Shown here: positions 16,793 through 26,486 of the stretch, piece after piece
Position numbering within the stretch: position 1 is the stretch's first letter
How the letters are laid out: every line of letters starts with the position of its first letter
NCBI GenBank assembly: GCA_000242935.3
Contig: CP007053.1
Coordinates: 4,387,001 to 4,451,000 of the forward strand
Length of the DNA stretch: 64,000 nt
Source of the DNA: Opitutaceae bacterium TAV5
GTDB taxonomy: Bacteria; Verrucomicrobiota; Verrucomicrobiia; Opitutales; Opitutaceae
Reading direction: 5' to 3'
Program-made: the position numbers and the translations under genes
Notes under the pieces: generated by a model
Told to the model about the DNA's origin: nothing
Database searches by the model: none
What the model saw: only the letters and a program-made list of their open reading frames with translations

Positions 16793-18511
16793 TCAGGCTG
16801 ATTTGCCGAACACGTCGCGCACCACGCGCGCCGCGGCCTTGGGGCGGCGGTATTCGTCGAACGTGCCCTTGTTGTTGAAGGCCCGCGGACGCTTCAGCGA
16901 CCAGCCGCCACCGTAGGTGCGCACGTCGCTGAAATGCCAGAGCGCGATGCCGCTGCTGCGCGGGTTGCCCAGCGCCTCCTCGCAGGCGCGCCGGATGTAG
17001 TCGGCCTGATACTCTTCCGTGAAAAAGTCGTCGTGCGCGTCGCGCCACCCGTAAAGGCCTTCGGCGCCGATCTCGGAAATCATCACCGGCTTGTCGGCAA
17101 ACCCGCGGGCGTCGATCGACGCGAAAAACTCGCGCATGGCCGGCGCGATCAGGTCGAGCGGTTTTTCAACGCCCTCGCAGCCGTACCAGCCGGGATAGAT
17201 GTTGAGCGAAATCAGGTCGGCCAGATCGAAATGTTTGTCCGCCTTGCCGAACATCGACGCGTAGCTTACCAGCCGCGACGGATCGAGCGCGCGCAACGTC
17301 GCCGCCGTTTCCTCGAAGACCGGTCGCACATAATCGGCATCCGTCCCCGCCTCGTTGAGAAACCCCCAGATGATGACGCTCGGGTGATTGCAGCTTGCGC
17401 GCACCATCGCGCGCAAGGCGCGGGCGTGATCGGCACGCCACTTTGCGCTCGCGAAGGTTTTTTCGCGCTGGCCCCACCCGAGATTTTCCTCCCAGACGAG
17501 CAGGCCGAATTCGTCGCACAGATCGAGGAACCGCTGGTCCTGCGGATAGTGCGAACCGCGCACGAAGTTGCAGCCGAGCCCCTTCATGAGCTGGATGTCC
17601 GCGATCATCTGGAGCGCCGGCGTGCAGGGACCGAAATTCGGATGCCATTCATGCCGGTTGTAGCCCCGGAGTTTGATCGGCTGGCCATTGAGCCAGAGTT
17701 TGCCGGCCCGCGCCTCGATATGGCGCAGGCCGAAACGGATTTCGGTCGTATCACAGGATGCACTACCCGCATTGTCATTGACGAGCGTTACGCGCACGGT
17801 GTGCAACTGCGGCGACTCCGGCGACCAGACCCGGGGCGCCTTCACCACGAGGTCGAGCGTGGCCACGGCATCCTTTACCGGCACCGCCTTGTGAGTGTTG
17901 GCCGGCTCGCCGTCGATCTGTGTGACGAGCGCAACGCTGCCGGTTTTCCCGCCTGCGAGATGGACGTTCAGCCGGAACCGTCCTTCCGCATAACCTGCGC
18001 CGACGATGGTCTGGAGGTGGTCGATAAACGCTCCGTCGCCCTCCGGCAGCACATGCAGCGCCACTTCGCGCAAGATGCCGCCGTACTGGTAAAAATCGAA
18101 ATACTCCTCGTGCATCGGCACGCGTTCGAAGTCGTAGCGGTTGTCCGCGAGGACGACCAGTTCACGTTCTGTCGCATCCCGCCGCGCCGGCACCTCGACG
18201 GTGAACGGCGCATAGCCGCAGGCATGCTCCGCGGCGAGCGTGCCGTCGATCCAGACGCGGCACCACATCGAAACGGCGCCAAACTCCAGTCGCGCACGCC
18301 GTCCGGCCGGCACGGAAAAACGCATGCGGTAAACCGCCGCGCCGCGCTTGCCGGCATGAGCGGGCAACGCGTCGAAGGCCGAGGGAACGGGCGCCTTTTC
18401 AAAGGCGATCGCCGGGGCGGACGATGGGGAAAACGAACCAGGGTCGATCGCGCCGAGGAACGCGAACTCCCGGAGGCCGTTGAGCGAGGAGACAGGACGA
18501 AGGGTGTGCAT
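16793..18511 (-). CDS. Glycoside hydrolase family 2 enzyme (beta-glucuronidase/galactosidase type)
   Basis: This 572-residue enzyme has the GH2 layout: sugar-binding jelly roll (about 45-160), immunoglobulin-like domain (about 165-265), then a TIM barrel opening with GKLWLNGQPIKLRGYNRHEWH. The acid/base Glu is in WGFLNEAGT and the nucleophile Glu in VMISEIGAEG. The length is close to bacterial beta-glucuronidases (about 600). No signal peptide is seen, so it is probably cytoplasmic. I chose the ATG at 18511; the longer open frame covers REP sequence. It lies downstream of the beta-propeller gene on the same strand. The substrate (glucuronide or galactoside) is not resolved. Confidence 0.88.
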   Translation of the reverse strand: MHTLRPVSSLNGLREFAFLGAIDPGSFSPSSAPAIAFEKAPVPSAFDALPAHAGKRGAAVYRMRFSVPAGRRARLEFGAVSMWCRVWIDGTLAAEHACGYAPFTVEVPARRDATERELVVLADNRYDFERVPMHEEYFDFYQYGGILREVALHVLPEGDGAFIDHLQTIVGAGYAEGRFRLNVHLAGGKTGSVALVTQIDGEPANTHKAVPVKDAVATLDLVVKAPRVWSPESPQLHTVRVTLVNDNAGSASCDTTEIRFGLRHIEARAGKLWLNGQPIKLRGYNRHEWHPNFGPCTPALQMIADIQLMKGLGCNFVRGSHYPQDQRFLDLCDEFGLLVWEENLGWGQREKTFASAKWRADHARALRAMVRASCNHPSVIIWGFLNEAGTDADYVRPVFEETAATLRALDPSRLVSYASMFGKADKHFDLADLISLNIYPGWYGCEGVEKPLDLIAPAMREFFASIDARGFADKPVMISEIGAEGLYGWRDAHDDFFTEEYQADYIRRACEEALGNPRSSGIALWHFSDVRTYGGGWSLKRPRAFNNKGTFDEYRRPKAAARVVRDVFGKSA

Positions 18512-18523
18512 GATAAGGAAAAT

Positions 18524-18608
18524 AAAAATGTGGCGCGGGCTTTTTCTGCCAAACGCCCGCTTCCGTTGCAGCAAGGAATCAGACGGGCGAGCCGCCTGCG
18601 CCACATCA
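18524..18608. repeat. REP-like inverted repeat
   Basis: AAAATGTGGCGCGGGC on the left faces GCCTGCGCCACATCATTTT on the right, with GCCCGC/GACGGGCG-like inner segments. It fills the gap between the GH2 gene and the beta-propeller gene and resembles the REP units at 6.2-6.6 kb. Confidence 0.65.
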
Positions 18609-18612
18609 TTTT

Positions 18613-19848
18613 CTATCTGCCAACGATCTCACTGACATCGATCCGGTACATTTGCCGGGTGCCTTCGTGGATAGAGTCGATGCACACGCTGCGCCCGTCC
18701 CGCGCCCAGCGCGGATGCAGGTCGCAGCGGATCTGCCACTCCATCGGCGGCGAGAGAAAACGCCCGATGTCGATCCGCGTTCCCGATTCCATGTGCCAGA
18801 GAAACAGCGTGCGGTGATGGTCGCGCTTGTCCGGATACGTGTCGGACAGCACCCACTGGCGGTCGGGCGAGAACGAGCAGTGGCCATCGCAGGTGAGCAC
18901 GCCGTCGCCGATCATTTCGATGCGCCGCTCCGGGGCCTCGTCGTTATCGTGAAACAGGTAATAATGCGGACCGCTGCCGTTGCGGTTGGCCCACGCGAGG
19001 ATGGCGTCGTCGCCGCGCCAGTCGTAATGGGAAACCAGCTCGTGGTCGGTGAGGCAGCGCAGGTCACCGCCATCGACATCGAGCGTCAGCAGCCGGGTGG
19101 AACCGACCTCCTGCTTCGGTGTCTTGCGCCGGTGCAGCACGGCAAACCGGCGGTCGTCCGCCCCGAATTGCGCATGGTTGAACCGGTGCACGCGTCCGTC
19201 AAAATCCGGTCCCCTTTGAAACTGCGCCACTGCGGCCACGCTCAGGATCAGCCGGCTCTTTCCGGTGGCCAGATCGACGGCATACAGCCCGTCGTCCTCC
19301 GGTTCGTTCACCGCGACCCACGCATCCGGAACACCTGCGTAGCCGTAGCCGGGACGCTGGTGATGGAGGCGGGCGAAGTTGAGGGATATGCCGGTCGTCC
19401 CGCTGCGGTTGACCGCATACACCGGGCGGTCGATCACGCGGTCCTTGCCTGTATCGATATTAAAAATACGGGAAACGGGACGACCGTCGATCCGGTCGTT
19501 GAAAATCACATGGCCTGACGAGCCATCGCCGAGCCACTGGAGCATGCAGCCCTGTTGCCAGTTCCATGCGCGGGTGGTGGCGAAGGGTGTGAACCTGCCG
19601 CTGCCGCTTCCGTCCGCGGGCGAATCGACGAGTCCGAGTGTGAGCACATCGTCCGCGGTCGGCGGCCGGTCCATGAAGGCCGATTCCATCGCCAGCAACC
19701 GCCGTCCGGAGGCATCCCACGGGCATTTTTCGTAATACCCGAAAAAATGGTGTCGCGGTCCGCGGGTGAGCGCGATGGCGGGCGGAAACAGGGCGAGGCC
19801 GGAGGCCGGCGCAGGAGCGACAGGAGAAGAAAGAATGGCGGGAGGCAT
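18613..19848 (-). CDS. Beta-propeller protein, oligogalacturonate-lyase-like
   Basis: This protein of about 411 residues is built of repeated four-strand units typical of TolB/oligogalacturonate-lyase propellers: HHFFGYYEKCPWDASGRRLL, FNHAQFGADDRRFAVLHRRK, DGHCSFSPDRQWVLSDTYPD, and DLHPRWARDGRSVCIDSIHE. The His-rich faces could bind a metal and an acidic oligosaccharide. No signal peptide is seen. I chose the start at 19848; the frame extends to 19884. Its partner downstream is a GH2 enzyme, so a role in uronic-acid-containing glycan breakdown is plausible. Lyase activity is inferred, not shown. Confidence 0.7.
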   Translation of the reverse strand: MPPAILSSPVAPAPASGLALFPPAIALTRGPRHHFFGYYEKCPWDASGRRLLAMESAFMDRPPTADDVLTLGLVDSPADGSGSGRFTPFATTRAWNWQQGCMLQWLGDGSSGHVIFNDRIDGRPVSRIFNIDTGKDRVIDRPVYAVNRSGTTGISLNFARLHHQRPGYGYAGVPDAWVAVNEPEDDGLYAVDLATGKSRLILSVAAVAQFQRGPDFDGRVHRFNHAQFGADDRRFAVLHRRKTPKQEVGSTRLLTLDVDGGDLRCLTDHELVSHYDWRGDDAILAWANRNGSGPHYYLFHDNDEAPERRIEMIGDGVLTCDGHCSFSPDRQWVLSDTYPDKRDHHRTLFLWHMESGTRIDIGRFLSPPMEWQIRCDLHPRWARDGRSVCIDSIHEGTRQMYRIDVSEIVGR

Positions 19849-20205
19849 GATGCCGGCCAGCCTGTCCTGATCCCGCCGGGCCAACGAGAACGGCGTTATT
19901 GATACAGATAAGCGGGGGGCTCCAGAAATACATTTTTAACCGCGAATGAACGCGTACCGGGCGAAGCGACAGTCTGCCATAGACGCGAATGCAGAAAACT
20001 GATTAAATATATAACTATTTGAATATAGGTTTCTTGTGATTTATTCCCTTTGGGTATAATACCCCGGAGCTTGCTCCGGGGATCTTTACTCGCGTTCATT
20101 CGCGGTTGGTTTGTTTTCAATTTCCGGAAGTTCCCAAGTGGCGGAGCGAAGGAAGGTTTTTCCGGTCTTGCTTCGGCGATCCGGATCGCGTAGCTTTTTG
20201 CTACG
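19849..20205. repeat. Intergenic region with nested palindrome (ccgcgaatgaacgcg type)
   Basis: The words AACCGCGAATGAACGCG (19938-19954) and CGCGTTCATTCGCGGTT (20091-20107) are exact 17-bp reverse complements about 136 nt apart. Inside them, CCCCGGAGC-TT-GCTCCGGGG (20062-20081) forms a strong hairpin followed by ATCTTT. The centre is AT-rich. It lies between divergent genes and must share space with both promoters; I cannot point to clear -35/-10 boxes. Confidence 0.75.
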
Positions 20206-20580
20206 ATGGCAGCCACCATTCCACTTCGTATCGATTCGGAACTGATTCACCAGGCCAGAAACACGGGGGCCCTGGCCGACCGCCCGCCCACCGCCCAGAT
20301 CGAGCATTGGGCGAGGTTGGGGCGGGTGCTCGACACCGTTCTCTCGGGAGCCAGCGCACTCAAGGTCAAGCAACTCGGTCGAGTCGACGATCTCGACCGG
20401 GTGGTGACCATTTCGCAAACGGAAGCGGGGCGAAAAAAGGCCCGGAGCGTGATCGCGCGTCATGGCGGACCGGTTTACGAAGCGGATCCGGATGATCCGG
20501 CGCTTGTCGTGGAACGCCAGCCGGACGGAACGGTGCGCCGGGGACGTTTTGCTCATCGTCAGTTCATTCCGGTCGGCTGA
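20206..20580 (+). CDS. ParD-like antitoxin of the zeta-type module
   Basis: This 124-residue protein opens with IPLRIDSELIHQARNTGALA, a ribbon-helix-helix-like start, followed by RPPTAQIEHWARLGRVLDTVL, which matches the ParD-like antitoxin family found next to zeta toxins. The C-terminal half (about 60-124) is polar and probably binds the toxin. The zeta-like gene starts 20 nt after its stop. It would autoregulate the pair. Confidence 0.78.
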   Translation: MAATIPLRIDSELIHQARNTGALADRPPTAQIEHWARLGRVLDTVLSGASALKVKQLGRVDDLDRVVTISQTEAGRKKARSVIARHGGPVYEADPDDPALVVERQPDGTVRRGRFAHRQFIPVG

Positions 20581-20600
20581 CCGGCGAATTGTCTTTCCGC

Positions 20601-21173
20601 ATGTCAACAGGCGCCCCCCGTCTGGTTTTCCTGGCCGGCCCCAACGGCGCGGGGAAATCGACGTTTTATGAAATTTTTCTCAAATCCGGATCCGGCGGAC
20701 TTCCGTTTGTGAATGCGGACCGGATTACGGCGGCGCTGGGAATTTCCAATCGCGAGGCTGCGGAAGTGGCCGACGCTGTGCGTGCGGAATGGGTGAAGGA
20801 GCGCCGGTCGTTTGTCACCGAAACGGTTTTTTCCGATCCGGCAGGGGCGAAGCTCCGGTTTCTGCGCGAGGCGATCGGAGCGGGTTACCGGGTTACGCTT
20901 TATTTTGTCGGGATCGCGAGTCCGCAGCTTTCCGAAGCCCGCGTTTTTCAGCGTGTCCGGGAAGGCGGGCACGACGTGCCGACGGATCGTCTCGAACGCC
21001 GGTTTCGGCAATCGCTCGAAAACCTTGCGGCGGCGATCCTGTTTGTGCCGGAGGTTCACGTTTTCGACAACAGTTCGGCGCGGATGCCGTATCGCCTGGT
21101 TCTGACCATGCGGAACGGACAACGGCAGTTCGAGGCCAGCCCGCTGCCGGCGTGGCTGGCGGCGGTGTTGTGA
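20601..21173 (+). CDS. Zeta-toxin-like P-loop kinase
   Basis: This 190-residue protein has a Walker A motif GPNGAGKST at about residues 13-21, NADRI, a catalytic-region segment RSFVTETVFS (the zeta family uses such a TE pair), then YFVGI, RVREGGHDVP and RRFRQSLENL. Zeta/PezT toxins phosphorylate UDP-N-acetylglucosamine and block wall synthesis; that activity is inferred from the family. The ATG at 20601 is preferred over an upstream TTG. It is paired with the ParD-like gene. Confidence 0.87.
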   Translation: MSTGAPRLVFLAGPNGAGKSTFYEIFLKSGSGGLPFVNADRITAALGISNREAAEVADAVRAEWVKERRSFVTETVFSDPAGAKLRFLREAIGAGYRVTLYFVGIASPQLSEARVFQRVREGGHDVPTDRLERRFRQSLENLAAAILFVPEVHVFDNSSARMPYRLVLTMRNGQRQFEASPLPAWLAAVL

Positions 21174-21299
21174 GCGGTTCCGGGTTTATCCGTTCCACGG
21201 GGCGAAGCCGCTCCCGCACGAACTGTCCGCCAACCATGTTTATTTGTATGAATGGCGGTGTCCTTGCCTGCCGGGGAGCGGCCGGAAAGCATCCGGCTG

Positions 21300-22007
21300 A
21301 TGAAACCCCCTCTGTTTCCCGAAAATTCTCACGCTGCTTTCACCCTGATCGAATTGCTCACCGTGATCGCCATTATCGGCATCCTGGCAGCGATCATCAT
21401 TCCCACCGTGGGCAAGGTTCGCGAATCGGCGCGCGCCGTCCAGTGCGCCAGCAACCTTCGCCAGATCCAGATGGCCAATATCGCTTACGCCAACGACAAC
21501 AAAGGCGGTTATGCGCCGCTCCTGCTCGTCGACAAGGATGACGCTTCCAGGACGATATACTGGTATCAGAATTCCGATTTTCTCGCCTACCTCGTCAAGG
21601 AGCGGACCGGCGCCACCAGCGAACGGCTTGCAAACAGCCTCAACTGTCCCACGGCCCGTTCGCTCGGCAACCCCAAGGCTTTCACCTACGGGGGCAATGC
21701 CCACGGCCGCGGCGGCGAGTGGGTGAAAGGATACGTGCGCCAGATCAGGATGGAGGAAATCCAGCGTCCTTCGAAAACCATGGCCTTCGCCGACGGTCTG
21801 GACTGGCAACTCTATGCGGACGGAGCCACCGGCTATACGAAAGAGCTCGAGACCCTGACATCCTCCTCCACGCACATCGTGGCCTACCGCCACGGCGACA
21901 AGGCCAACCTCGTCTATTTCGATGGCCACACCGCCCGGCTTTCCGTGGACGCTTTCAGGAACGACGGCGACGACAAACCTGCGCTCCTCTGGCTGAACAA
22001 GGAGTAG
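21300..22007 (+). CDS. Type II pseudopilin-like protein with H-X9-DG motif
   Basis: This 235-residue protein has a prepilin cleavage/methylation segment ([20 protein letters not shown] then IIIPTV) preceded by a short leader. It then has the [20 protein letters not shown] helix and a C-terminal H-X9-DG box (RHGDKANLVYFDGHTA). Verrucomicrobia and Planctomycetes carry many such lone pseudopilins outside secretion operons. The ATG at 21300 fits the leader better than the upstream start at 21252. A LacI regulator follows 39 nt downstream. It may form a surface fibre or assist secretion; the exact role is unknown. Confidence 0.88.
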   Translation: MKPPLFPENSHAAFTLIELLTVIAIIGILAAIIIPTVGKVRESARAVQCASNLRQIQMANIAYANDNKGGYAPLLLVDKDDASRTIYWYQNSDFLAYLVKERTGATSERLANSLNCPTARSLGNPKAFTYGGNAHGRGGEWVKGYVRQIRMEEIQRPSKTMAFADGLDWQLYADGATGYTKELETLTSSSTHIVAYRHGDKANLVYFDGHTARLSVDAFRNDGDDKPALLWLNKE

Positions 22008-22046
22008 CCGTCCCCCGGCAGGCTTGCTGTCAGCCTGGCGACCTCT

Positions 22047-23132
22047 ATGCCTCGCAGCGTGGAACCCTCCTCCAGCCGCCCTACCCAGAAAGACATCGCC
22101 CGCGCCGCCGGCGTCACCCAGGCCACCGTCTCGCTCGCGCTGCGCAACCACCCCGCCATCAAACCGGAAACCGTCGCGCTCGTCCACGAAGCCGCTCGCA
22201 AACTCGGCTACTCTCCCGACCCGTACCTCTCCGGCCTCTCCTCCTACCGCAAGCGCATTCGTCCGCCGGAGCTGCGCGCCACGCTCGCCTGGCTTTCCAA
22301 TGACGCCGACGGTTCCGTCTGCTGGAAAAACAGGCCCGCATTCGAAGCCTATCACGTCGGCGCCGCCGCCCGCGCCGCCGAACTCGGCTATCGCCTCGAA
22401 GACCATTATCTGCGCGCTTCCGGCATGACTCCCGCGCGTATTGCCGGCATCCTGCAGGCCCGCGGCATCCAGGGGCTCCTCCTGGCGCCCCAACCTCAGC
22501 CGAGCTCCCGCCTCGACGATTTCCCCTTCGATCATTTTTCCGCCGTCACCTTCGGCTACACGCTGGCCGAACCCCGGCTTCACCTTGTTACCTGGCATCA
22601 GTTCCGGGCCATGGAGATGGCCTTTCGCAGGCTTCTCGCGCTCGGGTACCGGCGTCCCGGTCTCGCCCTGGCTGTCGAAACCGACGAACGTTCCGACCGC
22701 AACTGGTCCTCCGCTTTCCGGAGCGAACAAGGCCACCACCTTCCTGCCGCCCGCCGCGTTCCGTCCCTCGTCGAGGCCGACCTCACCCGCGAACGCGTCC
22801 TGGGCTGGTTTCGCCGTCACCGCCCCGATGTTGTCCTTGCCATGTGGCCGTGCGTTCGCGACTGGCTGGCGGAGGCAGGCGTATCCGTTCCCCAGGACAC
22901 CGGTTTCGCTCTTCTTTCCGTCCCGGAAGACAATCGCCACTTTTCCGGACTCTGTGAAAATCCGCGCGCCATCGGCGCCAAGGCGGTGGAGTTTGTCGTG
23001 GACATGATCCACCGCTTCGAAACAGGCATCCCGGCCATGCAGGTTTGCATGCTGGTCGAGGGGTCGTGGTGCGACGGGACCACGCTGCTTCCCCGCAATC
23101 GCGAAGCGGGCAGGGCGTCACGGCCAGGGTAA
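22047..23132 (+). CDS. LacI-family transcriptional regulator
   Basis: This 361-residue protein has an N-terminal LacI helix-turn-helix (TQKDIARAAGVTQATVSLAL then RNHPAI, residues about 13-38), the hinge region (LGYSPDPYLSGLSSYRKR), and a periplasmic-binding-protein-like sensor domain (about 60-340) with the family ending MLVEGSWCDGTTLLPR. It is close in sequence to the two LacI proteins at 42.7-44.8 kb. It lies between a pseudopilin gene and a PEP-CTERM gene on the same strand and probably controls this secreted-glycan locus. The inducer is unknown. Confidence 0.93.
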   Translation: MPRSVEPSSSRPTQKDIARAAGVTQATVSLALRNHPAIKPETVALVHEAARKLGYSPDPYLSGLSSYRKRIRPPELRATLAWLSNDADGSVCWKNRPAFEAYHVGAAARAAELGYRLEDHYLRASGMTPARIAGILQARGIQGLLLAPQPQPSSRLDDFPFDHFSAVTFGYTLAEPRLHLVTWHQFRAMEMAFRRLLALGYRRPGLALAVETDERSDRNWSSAFRSEQGHHLPAARRVPSLVEADLTRERVLGWFRRHRPDVVLAMWPCVRDWLAEAGVSVPQDTGFALLSVPEDNRHFSGLCENPRAIGAKAVEFVVDMIHRFETGIPAMQVCMLVEGSWCDGTTLLPRNREAGRASRPG

Positions 23133-23343
23133 TACGCCGGAGAAAATTTCAGGGAATGCCGTAGCCGTAGCGGGCCTTGCAGGAATTCCCGGTTCCGGTG
23201 CGGCTGCGTGGTCGCACCTGGTCCGGCGAGAGGGAGGTTTAATCTGTATAAATGCCGGCACCGTTGTCCGGGAGTCCGTCTTGCGGAAGCTCAGGCCCCG
23301 GCTTCGGCCATTTACCCGCCAATCCACCAACACAACCCGTATC

Positions 23344-24183
23344 ATGAAAACACTCCTCACCCTCAGTCGCGCATTATTCGCATTTCTCGCCATCCTCACC
23401 GCCGCTCATGCGCAGGTCACGCTCACCGGCGACGGCAGCTATTCGCAGTCGTTCACGACCGGACAAAATGGCGTGAGCGCGAATACGATGATCAATGACG
23501 CCGGCACTTATGCGTGGACCGACAACAGCAGCATTGCCGGATGGTACGCTGTCGTTAACGGCAGTACTCCTGCCCAGTATCGGGCAACCAACATGGCCGT
23601 AACCCCAACTGACGTCATTTATATCCCCCGCGCCTCCGGCACCAGCGGCGCTCTCGGCACTAATCGCACGACCGGGAACACCGGTCTCACCACCTTCGGC
23701 GTGCAGATCGTCAACAACACCGGCAAGACCATCACCGAACTGGCGGTGAGCTATTTCGGCCAGCAATGGCAGCACAATACCGGCGGAGCGGATGCCCTGA
23801 CCTTCCAGTATTCTCTCGATGCCACCTCACTCACCACCGGTATATGGACGACGGTGGACGCGCTGACGTTCAACAGCCTGTACGACAGTGGCACGGGAGC
23901 CAATTATGCTTCCCTGGCCTCGACCGGCGGCAGTGTCGCACCGGGTACGACCCTTTCGTCTTCCATCACCGGTCTGGCCCTTGCCTCGGGAGCCACCATC
24001 TGGTTTCGCTGGGTCGATGAAAACAACGAGGGTGTGGACCAGGCGCTCAGTATCGATGATGTTTCCATCACCTCCACCTTTGCGCCCAACATTCCCGAAC
24101 CGTCCGCCCAGGCGCTTGTCGCTGCCCTGACCGGTCTTGCCATCGCGGGGATCCGCCGATGGCATCGCGCCGGGCGAAGCTGA
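23344..24183 (+). CDS. PEP-CTERM secreted protein of unknown function
   Basis: This 279-residue protein has a signal peptide (LLTLSRALFAFLAILTAAHAQ), a beta-rich, Thr/Ser/Gly-rich body with few charges (repeated strands such as FGVQIVNNTGKTITELAVSY), and a C-terminal NIPEPSAQALVAALTGLAIA then GIRRWHR sorting tail. The body resembles beta-sandwich surface domains. It should be processed by exosortase. It is followed by the GH5-like enzyme 58 nt later. The 211-nt upstream gap after lacI holds AATCTGTATAAATGCC near 23238, which might be a promoter, but I am not sure. Confidence 0.85.
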   Translation: MKTLLTLSRALFAFLAILTAAHAQVTLTGDGSYSQSFTTGQNGVSANTMINDAGTYAWTDNSSIAGWYAVVNGSTPAQYRATNMAVTPTDVIYIPRASGTSGALGTNRTTGNTGLTTFGVQIVNNTGKTITELAVSYFGQQWQHNTGGADALTFQYSLDATSLTTGIWTTVDALTFNSLYDSGTGANYASLASTGGSVAPGTTLSSSITGLALASGATIWFRWVDENNEGVDQALSIDDVSITSTFAPNIPEPSAQALVAALTGLAIAGIRRWHRAGRS

Positions 24184-24241
24184 CCGGCCCCTCGTCCATC
24201 CTTCCTGTCCCTGTCACCCTCATCTTCCCGCCGCCCCCACA

Positions 24242-26473
24242 ATGCATCAAGCGTCCGCTCGCCTCGCCTTCTGTTGTTTGACCCTGGTTGCTCTTGCCGA
24301 CGATACGAAGGCAGCCGCAACGGTGCAGGATTCCGTTACGGAACCCTTCATCGTCACGGCGAGCGACGCCTGGGCTCCGCTTGCCGAACCCGCCAACGCC
24401 ATCGTCCCCGGCAGTGTATTCGATTTTTCATTTCTGAACGACGCCCCCGCCGGCAAACATGGGCCCGTCGTCGTCACTCCCGACGGTCATTTCGAGTTCG
24501 CCAACCGCCCCGGCGTGCGCGTCCGCTTTTGGGGCGTCAACCTCGTTTCCTCCGCCTGCTATCTCGACCGTGAAACCGCCGACCGCGTGGCGGAGCGGAT
24601 CGCCCGCTCCGGTTACAATTCCGTGCGGCTGCACCACATTGACCGCGCCCTTGCCGCCCGCGATCCTGCCACGGGAGACTATGCGTCATCGGGCCAGCTC
24701 GACCCCGAACGTCTGGACCAACTCGAGTACCTCTTCGCCGCCCTCAAGAAACGCGGGCTCTACATCAACATCGACCTTTACTCCCTGCGCCTTTTCTCCG
24801 CACAGGAGATGATCTCGTTTGGCCTCAAGCCCGACGCCGCGGCCGGTCTCAGCGGCGGCGAGGCTGCCCGGCTCTTCAAGACGGCTCTCCGGTTTTCCCC
24901 CGCCGCATTCGATGCCTGGGCCGCCTACGCGCGCGCGTTGCTGCTCCATCGCAATCCCCATACCGGCCTGACCTGGGCGGAGGATCCCGCCCTTATCGGA
25001 ATTTGTCCTGTCAACGAAGATACTGACAGCTCCGTCATCGAAAAAAATCCCCTTCTGGAGCACATCTATGAACGGGAGTTTGGCGCGTGGCTGGAGCGCG
25101 ACGATCACCGGGCACTTCTCACCGACTCCAATCGCAGCGCCGTCTTCGGGCGCTTTCTCATCGAGGCGCATCAGAAAACCGACGCCCGTCTCTTCGCATT
25201 TTTGCGTGATCTTGGCGTTCGTGTGCCGCTCACGGGCGCCAACCACAGGACGTTCCAAAGTCTGGCCTGGCCGCGCTCTGCCTACGATTATGTGGATAAT
25301 CACCAGTATTGGGATCATCCCGGGTTTCTCCCGGGGCAACGATTCAGGCTTCCCTTCCGGTACCACCAGAAAAGCGCCACGCGGGACCTGGCCCGCGCTC
25401 CGCGCACGCTCATGCCCACCCGCATCGAGGGGAAACCTTTCGCTGTCACCGAATTCAATTTTGTGCGCCCCAATCGTTATCGTGCCGAGGGCGGTGTGTT
25501 GATGCCCGCCTATGCCAGCCTCCAGGACTGGGATGCGCTTTATAATTTTGAATACGCCAGCACCGCGCAGACACTGTCTCCGGCCGGCGACGTAACCGGC
25601 GGATTTTCCCTGGCCAGCGATCCCGTCGGCCTGCTGGCCGATCGCGTATCCGCCCTTCTGTTTCTCCGGGGAGACATCAAGCCCTCTGCCGGGAAGATCG
25701 TCTTTGCCGTCGAGCCCGATACCGCCTTCAGCCAGCGCCAGAGAAACTTTGACGATGCTTTTTCCCGGCTTGGCCTGGTCACCCGGATCGGCTCGCTGGT
25801 TGGCAGTCCGTCGGCCATCCGGGAAAAAGTGCCGGATCTCGCCGCCGTGGTCGTGGACCCCAAGTCGGCGTCGGCTTCGCCCCGGACGGGCATTTATCCT
25901 GCCGATGACACGCTTGCGGAGCGTCTCCTTGCCGATGGCCATCTGCCGTCCGGCAGCATCGAAGGTGATCACACCTTCCGCAGCGACACCGGCCAGATCA
26001 CGCTTGATGCCAGGGCCGGCACCGCCCGGTTCGTCACGCCCCGCAGCGAAGGTTTCGTGCTTCCTGCCGCCGCCCGCCTGCAAGGCGAATTCGCCACCGT
26101 GCGCAACACGGCAGATACGCCCTGCACCGTCACGGTTGTCGCGCTCGACAGCCATGACCTCGCCGGGAGCCGGCGCATCCTCGTGCTCCAGCTTTCCGAT
26201 TCCCTGCCTTCCGGCGCACGGTTTTCGTCGGCCGATCGCACCCTTCTCGAAGAGCGGGGGCATCCGCCCCTCCTCGTCGAACGCGCCGCGGCCGAAATCG
26301 ACCTGCGCCTGCCGGCCGACGCCACGCTTCAGGCGTGGGCGGTGGACATGGACGGCACCCGCCTCGCTGCGGTGCCTCTGGAATGGAACAACCTTGTCTC
26401 CGGCTGGCGCCTGAAGGCTGCAACCCTCGCAGGAAACAAACCCCGCTTCGCCTACGAAATCGTGCGCGAGTGA
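24242..26473 (+). CDS. Secreted clan-A glycoside hydrolase, GH5-like
   Basis: This 743-residue protein has a weak signal peptide (ARLAFCCLTLVALADDTKAA), then an N-terminal segment VRFWGVNLVSSACYLDRETA and a TIM barrel (about 95-430). Candidate catalytic residues are Glu in GICPVNEDTD (acid/base) and Glu in FAVTEFNFV (nucleophile). A C-terminal half of beta-rich domains (about 450-740) follows. The layout fits long GH5-like or DUF4434-like enzymes rather than small cellulases. It forms a tight pair with the lyase-like gene (13 nt apart). The substrate is unknown; a plant or algal polysaccharide is plausible. Confidence 0.75.
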   Translation: MHQASARLAFCCLTLVALADDTKAAATVQDSVTEPFIVTASDAWAPLAEPANAIVPGSVFDFSFLNDAPAGKHGPVVVTPDGHFEFANRPGVRVRFWGVNLVSSACYLDRETADRVAERIARSGYNSVRLHHIDRALAARDPATGDYASSGQLDPERLDQLEYLFAALKKRGLYINIDLYSLRLFSAQEMISFGLKPDAAAGLSGGEAARLFKTALRFSPAAFDAWAAYARALLLHRNPHTGLTWAEDPALIGICPVNEDTDSSVIEKNPLLEHIYEREFGAWLERDDHRALLTDSNRSAVFGRFLIEAHQKTDARLFAFLRDLGVRVPLTGANHRTFQSLAWPRSAYDYVDNHQYWDHPGFLPGQRFRLPFRYHQKSATRDLARAPRTLMPTRIEGKPFAVTEFNFVRPNRYRAEGGVLMPAYASLQDWDALYNFEYASTAQTLSPAGDVTGGFSLASDPVGLLADRVSALLFLRGDIKPSAGKIVFAVEPDTAFSQRQRNFDDAFSRLGLVTRIGSLVGSPSAIREKVPDLAAVVVDPKSASASPRTGIYPADDTLAERLLADGHLPSGSIEGDHTFRSDTGQITLDARAGTARFVTPRSEGFVLPAAARLQGEFATVRNTADTPCTVTVVALDSHDLAGSRRILVLQLSDSLPSGARFSSADRTLLEERGHPPLLVERAAAEIDLRLPADATLQAWAVDMDGTRLAAVPLEWNNLVSGWRLKAATLAGNKPRFAYEIVRE

Positions 26474-26486
26474 TCGTCGTTGCCCT